DNA of 64,000 bases from Ophthalmolycus amberensis (Eukaryota; Chordata; Actinopteri; Perciformes; Zoarcidae). The DNA is taken from assembly GCA_024529925.1 (NCBI GenBank), contig JAFEUB010000907.1, forward strand, positions 112,001-176,000. Reading direction: 5' to 3'. The notes beneath the pieces are model-generated. The model searched no databases and was not told the origin of the DNA. It saw only the letters and a program-made list of their open reading frames with translations. The position numbers and the translations under genes are program-made. This document shows positions 50,451 through 64,000 of the stretch, one piece after another. Position 1 is the stretch's first letter, and every line of letters starts with the position of its first letter.

Positions 50451-52007
50451 TTTAGTTTAAAGTTTCTGTCCTGGCCAAGATAGCAGAACCACATTCTACA
50501 TTCAACACAGAGTTTGCAAAACACATAACACAGAATTAGATTAAGTATTAAAAGAATAGTTAAGGTTAACAAAACACTTACACTTATTGCTAAATTGTCA
50601 ATTTATATATGAATGTAGACACACAGTGGATTAAAATTCTTCAAATGTAAATACATAAAATGAATGAATAACATCCTACAAAACTGATGATCACAAAATA
50701 GGCCTATCCTACTCAGAATCAATAGTTTTGAAGCACAGACAGCTAAAGAGAATGGATCTAAAGTGTGAGAAAGAAAATAATGAGTGGTTCCACTCTCTCC
50801 TCTACAATGAGACAGCCATGCAAACCTCTGCTGAGTCATTACTAAAAACATAAATCTAATCAGATGTTTTATTGCACATCCTCAGGGAAGTTCTGACATG
50901 AAACATTTTGCAAACCCGTGGGGTAACCTATAAATAACGTTTATCACCATTGTCTTAATGGTTTGCCCATAAACCGAAACTGCTTGGATGACTTGAGATG
51001 ATGTTATTTGACAGGCGCAGTATAATTAAGTCCAATTTAACATGTGTGATCACTGAGACAAAAGTTGCCACAACACTCGTTTGCTTCAGAAGAAGACAGG
51101 GAGGGTGTGTGAGCGGAATTGAGTGGGCGAATAAAGGTAGATTAAGGTGTGCCCGTGTGCTGGTGCTTTCCCTTTAATATGTCAAATTACAGCAGGGCGG
51201 AAAACCCACATCAACCAACCTTGAACAAGCCACAGTTGTTCCATTACAGTAATTCATCATTGTCAGAAGTTGTGTTTATATTGCATCTCCATGCAAACCT
51301 TGACCTTCCTTGTATGGAAAACATCCTTTAACATTAACAAGTAATGCAAATGATGTCAGATGACCTTTCCCTCTCGGTGCCCCACAGTTACGAGCTGTTT
51401 CTCATCCCCGCCGTGTGAGTGTGGGTGTGCATTTGCGTGCGTATGCCCACGTGTTGAGCACCCACCGGGAGGTATTTCATTAGCCGGGGTGGTATTTGTG
51501 ATTGTGTGTGTGCTCAGTAACATGTAAACACTCAGCACAGTTTCAAACTTCAAATATGTGCAATGCCATCAGTGGTTTGGGTGTTGTTACTTTTCACTTC
51601 CCCTGCTGTGGCACATTGATTAGATTCACAAACGTGTTATGTGTGTGTATAAAGAGTCTCTACTCATTGGGAGTGTTTTCATAACAGCAACTCTGTATAA
51701 CCCATTCACTCACTTATGGGCATGGGGCCACTATTGTATTACTGCATGTGTGTGTGTTTGTGTGCATTTGAACTACATCTTTATGAGGTCAAAATGCAAT
51801 TAATGTGAGATTATTATCATTATTGCTCCTTGCTTTTAAGATAATTCTGGGTTATTTAAGGGAATGATGTTCAATAAAGAACTAGAGTTACAATTGGGTT
51901 TTGGGTTGTAAGCTGAGCTCAAAATTAAAATCAGGCTCACGGTTAATGGGGATTGTAGGGTTTTGGAGATAAATTCTAAGACTGCACGAGTATAGAATAA
52001 CAAATGA

Positions 52008-52044
<37 letters not shown>

Positions 52045-53132
52045 TTCACATTCATGTGTGTCTATTGATTTGGGATGTGTGCAAAAATACAAAGAGACCC
52101 CTGAGAGTGAGGGGTCAACAGCTGCTCCCCAACAACCAATCAATTGCAGTGTATCAGTAAACATTACACATAGACACACATGCAAACACGCACACACACA
52201 TGGCAAGATACAGACCGCACTCTGTTCTTGAATCTGTTGCCATGGATACAAGATACAGGCAGCCAAGAGGGAGCAGTTTTCCAGCTTAAACTGTAAATAT
52301 TGAATTATGATGGGGAAGAAGGAGACAGCGGAGCAGGGCAAGGCTCCTGTCTGAATGATCTAAATATCTAGATAATCCTTTCATCTCTATTCACCGCTAC
52401 AGGAAATCTGTTGCATCATTCATGTTCATCAAGTTCAACATAAAAAGATCAATCTGTCTTCCCGATCCAGCCATTTATCTAACTCTCTAATATACAGACG
52501 GAGAGCTGGCCCCATTCCTTCATGTCTCCCCGCCTTTTTGTCTGAAACATCTTCACTCCCTCAAGTGGGATGCAAAGTAAATGCTTCCCCATGCCTGATT
52601 TGCGATACATAAAAGTGAATCTCATTCAAACCACTTTACCAAATGCCGAGGCTTTTATGTGGCAACAGTTCCTCTGTGGTTTCATCGATGGGGAGAAAGG
52701 AGATTGAGATGAAGAAGTGAAGAAAAAAAACAGATTTTAACAATTAATAAATGCTTTGGCAAATGTTTTAAGTGGGGCCACTGGAGAGAAGGATTTAGAA
52801 AGGAAGAAAAGAGAGGCTTTGAAGGTGAATGTCAATAATTGGTTGACTGTCTTTATGAATAATATAAGCAGTGGAGTCAGCAGAGCTTAAATAATAATAA
52901 TACACTGGTATTCATAACAAAGCTACAGCACTTGACTGCGCCGGGAAAGACAGAGTCAACATGCCAACCTTGAGCTGACATTGTGAGCAGGAGAGACTCA
53001 CGTTCAATCAATGAAGGGGCTTCTCTCAGGGAGTCCACTAATCTCACAGGGCAGCAGAGGGTTCATCAGCGCTGAGAAACCCCTGGGACTGACAGAGGTA
53101 ATGGGGTTAGCTGAGAGAGAGGAAGAGAGTGT

Positions 53133-53133
53133 G

Positions 53134-53215
<82 letters not shown>

Positions 53216-53218
53216 CGT
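53133..53218. repeat. (GT)n microsatellite
   Basis: About 42 GT/GC units. A second GT run lies at 53,335-53,393, so two long runs occur within 260 bases. Confidence 0.95.
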
Positions 53219-53333
53219 GCAGGAGAAAAGGTTGTCGCCGTGAGTAAGACAATGAAAGCATGCAAGGAACAAGCAATTGTGTGTGTGATAGCGTGCCCTT
53301 GTGTGTTGCAGATACAGATGTGAGAAACAGTGC

Positions 53334-53379
<46 letters not shown>

Positions 53380-55147
53380 GTGTGTGTGTGTGTCAGAAGG
53401 AGCAAGGGCCATGCTGATAGAGTGAGAAGTTAATGGGACGTGTGACAAGGTTGATTACTGAGGCCTCAGTGATCTGGCTGGGTTAATGAAGTAAACGACT
53501 TCTTGGATAACACACTACTCGGGCTATCTCCTGCTCTTGATACACTCTGATGAACCACAATGGCCTTTTCTTCTCCCTAATTTACCTACCTACTGTTTGA
53601 ATCCACCCTGGAACCCACATTTCACACATCCTCTATTTGTATCTCCAAATGCATTTCCCTACTGTTCACCAGTAATTAAGACAAAAAAACATATAGGCAA
53701 CACTCAGCAAGTCATTAAAACAGAACTGCTCGGCACACAGTGTACAGTCTCTCTGAAGGACTAAAGTGGCCACCTGCTGTTTGCACATGCAGTCACACTT
53801 GCATATACAACGCTAGACACACACACACACAAACAAAGGGAGAGAAAAAGTTATTGGAAGACTTTGTTCCCCATTTGGGGCTGAGATAGAAATTCCTCTA
53901 ATGAGAGCGATAACGACGTCTGAGAGGAGATGCAGACCAGAACAAAACAACAACGCAGATGGAAGCTAAGACAACAACAAAGACAGCCCTAAATGCAGTT
54001 GACTGCGGACTCCCCGCTGGCTCTGTTTATGTGAAGAGATGACACTGCGCCCATCCCCCTGCTACTTATAGGGACATTATCATAATGTTGTCTCTGTATG
54101 AGCCGAGCTATCAAGTGGGCTCATCTTGAAGTCCTCCACAAGCCCTGGTGTATGCTGATGCCTCAGATGCTGGAGGAAGACAATAGGGAGCAAAAAGAAT
54201 AAATTCTGCCCTAATATTTATTCAAACTGACAGTTCTGGCGTCTAACAATGGAGCCCGGGACTGACAGCACCAATTTGATGAATCTCCGCGTTGGTTGTA
54301 AACAAACGGCAGCAAGGAAGATAATGGTTGTCCTTCTGTTTGTCCTTCTGCTTTTGTATTGTCTTGTCACTACAGACATTTGCAAAAAAATAAATGTGAA
54401 ATGAGCAAAGTGAATAATGTTGTGGACTGTGAGTGGTTGCAGTAAGTCACTGTCAGAAGATACATTTGGGTTCAAGCCTGGCTTTTACGCTTTACCAAGG
54501 AAAAAACAAGCAACATATTAAGAATGAAGGCGTCCATTCTACACATGAATAATAAATAATTAGTTCTCAGAAACAGATATTGTTTTTCACGACTTGTGTG
54601 AACCTTCACACCTCAAACATCCACCCTACAACATCCTGTTGTGTTATAACTGTGCATGTGGTCAGATACAGCTGCATTTGTGTGCGTGCGTGTTTGTGTG
54701 GGCCTGTGTGAGACTCAGAAACAGAAACAAAGAGGAAAACTCCCTTGATGAGAGAACACTGCCACATCCCCTGAGACTCTGTAAGTAAAACGCAGACAGA
54801 GACGTAGCAGGTGTATGATACGGATCGCTGCGATAGCGCTGAATCATTTTTTCACCTCTACACATTCAGTCAGTGTATCGAAATTCCTTTTTAACCTTAT
54901 CTTTCCAATATTTTTTCCTAATAGAGGGCAAGTAATCCGGCTAAAATGTCAAATGGAGCAATATGACCAACTAAAACAGAAAGAGGAGGTTAATGTACAA
55001 TAACCAAAATTCTGTCCGAAATTCATCCTAATCTTTTTAGATGTACTTAGGGCAGACTGAAGCTTTTGACAGTTTTACTTTCTTTCAGACATGGCCTTTG
55101 GATTTTCAGATCTTGTTTTCTGCATTGTGATGTGATATGCATGGTTT

Positions 55148-55175
55148 GTGGATGGTGGTGGTGGTGGTGGTGGTT
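55148..55175. repeat. (GGT)n trinucleotide repeat
   Basis: About eight GGT/GGTG units (GATGGTGGTGGTGG...) in gene-free sequence. Confidence 0.85.
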
Positions 55176-55587
55176 TAATCAAATCTGCCAGTTGTTACTA
55201 GTGTGTGTGACAGAACTAGTGTTGGACAGGGTTATGCAAAGAGGGAATTAACTGTAAAAAAAAATAAAACATTGTCAGGGACCAACTGAAGGCCTCCTCT
55301 CCACTCTCTCAAAGACAACTGGCCAGATTATCATGGCTATACAATCAGTGTACAGTGTTGAATGAAGTGGCCACATACCACAGGCACACACAAACACACT
55401 AAAAACAACTGGCCTGCATTTGTTGTTTGCTGTACATTGTGTGAACACTGTCCCGTCTGAAGCTGCCTCCCAGCAGCAGGATGTGGTGGTGCGACACGTC
55501 CTCGCTTAACAACACCTACTTCCTATGAGTTTGATAAACAGCCCTGTGGTTTCACTCTCCTCCTGCCCGTCAAACAGAGGTAGGCCT

Positions 55588-55622
<35 letters not shown>

Positions 55623-56206
55623 CACACACACTAGCTCAACAGCATCACCATCTGCTAATGTGACATATAACCAGAGTGAGTTATTGTGTGTAATGTTACC
55701 CATGCTATCATGAGATTTACTGTGAAAAACTGTGTAAACGCCACCAGAATCACTTATGCCTCCATAACTCAGCTGCCACTCTCCTCATCCACAGCCTCAG
55801 CAAGAGACTGAGAGGGATGAGCATAAGAATGCCCTCAATTCATAACAAGAATTAGAGGAGGATATCAAGATGTCACATTTGTTTTAGAGCAAATGATGTA
55901 AGTAGGTCTGTCCGCCACCGGACAGTTATGTTCCACGTTTAGGCCGCCTGTGCGTCCCTAAAGGTTGATGATACAATGCCAGTAAAGATTTAGACTGCTG
56001 CTGAAGTCTCTTCTCTTCTCTCCTCTCCTCTCCTCTTTTCTGCATGGTTGCATGGGCACATACGGTCCTGTCAGTCACATCTGTCAGGATATGAATGTGC
56101 AGGCATCTGAGGGAAGACTGAGGGGTGTATTAGGCTTGCTGATCCTTCACACTCCTCTTGTCAAACTTAACATGAAAATGAAAGTCAGTGGAAGAGAGAA
56201 ACGGTG

Positions 56207-56207
<1 letters not shown>

Positions 56208-56276
<69 letters not shown>
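56208..56276. repeat. (GT)n microsatellite, about 69 bp
   Basis: A pure GT run of about 34 units, 0.8 kb upstream of cdk7. Confidence 0.95.
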
Positions 56277-56279
<3 letters not shown>

Positions 56280-56959
56280 CAGGGAGGGTCAAAGGAGAGG
56301 AGCCGTGCCTAATCCTGTGGGATGGGAGGGTATCTATATGTATGGAGATAGGATGTAGAGATGTGTTCAGCGGTGCATGGATCACAAAACCTTCCTAACT
56401 GACAGAAGAGACTCCCAAGAGACCAATGTCAAACTGGTAACTGCTAAAAAAAATGAAAAAAGGCAAACTGTCTGGAACAGTACTGCATATTGCATCCTAA
56501 CTGTGAAATGTTACAGGACTTTGAGAACAGATACGATCTGAGTTGAGATTAATTTTGTGGTTCTGTCAATAATTAAGAAATGATTTTGTTTTGCTGTATT
56601 AAAATGACAGTATTAATATTCTTATTTGTAGTGGTTGTAGTAATAGTCATAAAAAGAAACGCTATATGATATATGTAATACGATATAATATAAACCTGCT
56701 ACATAAGTTTGCCAAGTTTTTAGTAATTTGATAACAGATCAAATTTGAGCTGAGATTTATTTTTCTTTAGTTGTTTAAGAAATCGTACTAAGCAAATATT
56801 TGAATATTATCGATATATTATGATTTCATTTAGTTTTGATATCATCTTATTATTTGTTCTGCTCACAGTAGTGCATACAAATATTCACAATCAGAACAAT
56901 CCCTAAAAATGAAATAGAATTGATCATATTGCTATCCAAATTGATGTAGTGTTCTCAGT

Positions 56960-57080
56960 GTGAATTTGAACCGCTAGGTGGCGGTGTTGGTCAATACAAA
57001 ACCTCCTTTGACCCGGAATGAGAACAAACGGACCTTTAACTAGGCAGGAAGTGTCCTCGTGAAACTGACAGTTAGCCACC
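56960..57080 (+). promoter_or_regulatory. cdk7: cdk7 promoter and 5' UTR
   Basis: No TATA box is seen. An ETS-type site (GCAGGAAGTG) lies about 35 bases before the ATG, and a second GGAA core (CCCGGAATG) about 65 bases before it; CTAGGTGGCGG is about 105 bases before it. TATA-less ETS promoters are typical of housekeeping genes such as TFIIH subunits. The ATG is in a full Kozak context, GCCACCATGG. Confidence 0.6.
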
Positions 57081-63801
<6,721 letters not shown>

Positions 63802-64000
63802 GTAATCCACACATATTAGCTCAAAGTTGCTATCTGTACCTCTGTTAATCCACCAAGTACCTCCAAAGTCAAATAAAGTCGGTCAATATTATTATGGTTT
63901 AAACGGTGTCTGCCACAGAATGTTAGAGCCGGACATTTTAGAACATCCCACTCAGACCAAACCTACATCAAGCATGTTGTGACATGTTAGCCGAGTGAAC

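Noticed and set aside
53004..53448. Several 80-130-codon THTHTH or VCVCVC frames
   Set aside because: These are translations of two GT microsatellites; the same applies to frames at 1,438-1,833, 28,202-29,653, 34,053-35,283 and 56,052-56,385.

Overview
The window is vertebrate nuclear DNA, almost certainly from a teleost (probably percomorph) fish. Its genes are split by GT-AG introns. Dinucleotide microsatellites ((CA)n, (GA)n, (TA)n) occur every 1-2 kb, and several interspersed repeats look like well-known teleost families. Two protein genes can be assigned firmly from their translated exons: setbp1 on the minus strand and cdk7 on the plus strand. There are no bacterial, plasmid or CRISPR features.

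Layout. Positions 1 to about 12,550 are a gene-free, microsatellite-rich flank beyond the 3' end of setbp1. About 12,553-16,932 is the probable setbp1 3' UTR. Six coding exons of setbp1 lie between 16,933 and 38,901 (minus strand, 1,515 codons). A 5' UTR exon portion follows at 38,902-39,056, and a CpG-rich purine/pyrimidine promoter region at about 45,230-45,840 is the likely transcription start. From 47,199 to 47,812 a two-exon plus-strand remnant ends in the residues KDEL but carries an in-frame TAG. From 48,082 to about 49,620 there are the 3' end and candidate first exon of an unrecognised minus-strand gene. The stretch 49,640-56,950 is gene-free. cdk7 starts at 57,081 with a perfect Kozak context; eleven coding exons are visible to 63,801 and the last one lies beyond the window.

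The most interesting objects are these. (1) A 2.4-kb DNA transposon at 58,604-61,012 sits inside a cdk7 intron. It has inverted termini, an apparent 2-bp AT target duplication and two convergent gene remnants, one resembling the N-terminus of a YqaJ-nuclease-associated family and the other a two-exon THAP-domain gene. Its centre is filled with other repeats, including an almost perfect 186-bp palindrome. (2) Two tiny introns (110 and 108 bp) interrupt a part of setbp1 that I recall as one large exon in mammals; the first is bounded by an 8-bp direct repeat at its two splice sites. (3) The HCF-1-binding motif of Setbp1 has lost its acidic residue, while the disease-hotspot phosphodegron is perfectly kept.

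Functionally, Setbp1 is a nuclear AT-hook protein that binds DNA and SET, and Cdk7 is the CAK/TFIIH kinase. They are neighbours and nothing suggests a shared pathway. All family assignments come from reading the translation against remembered sequences; no database search was run.
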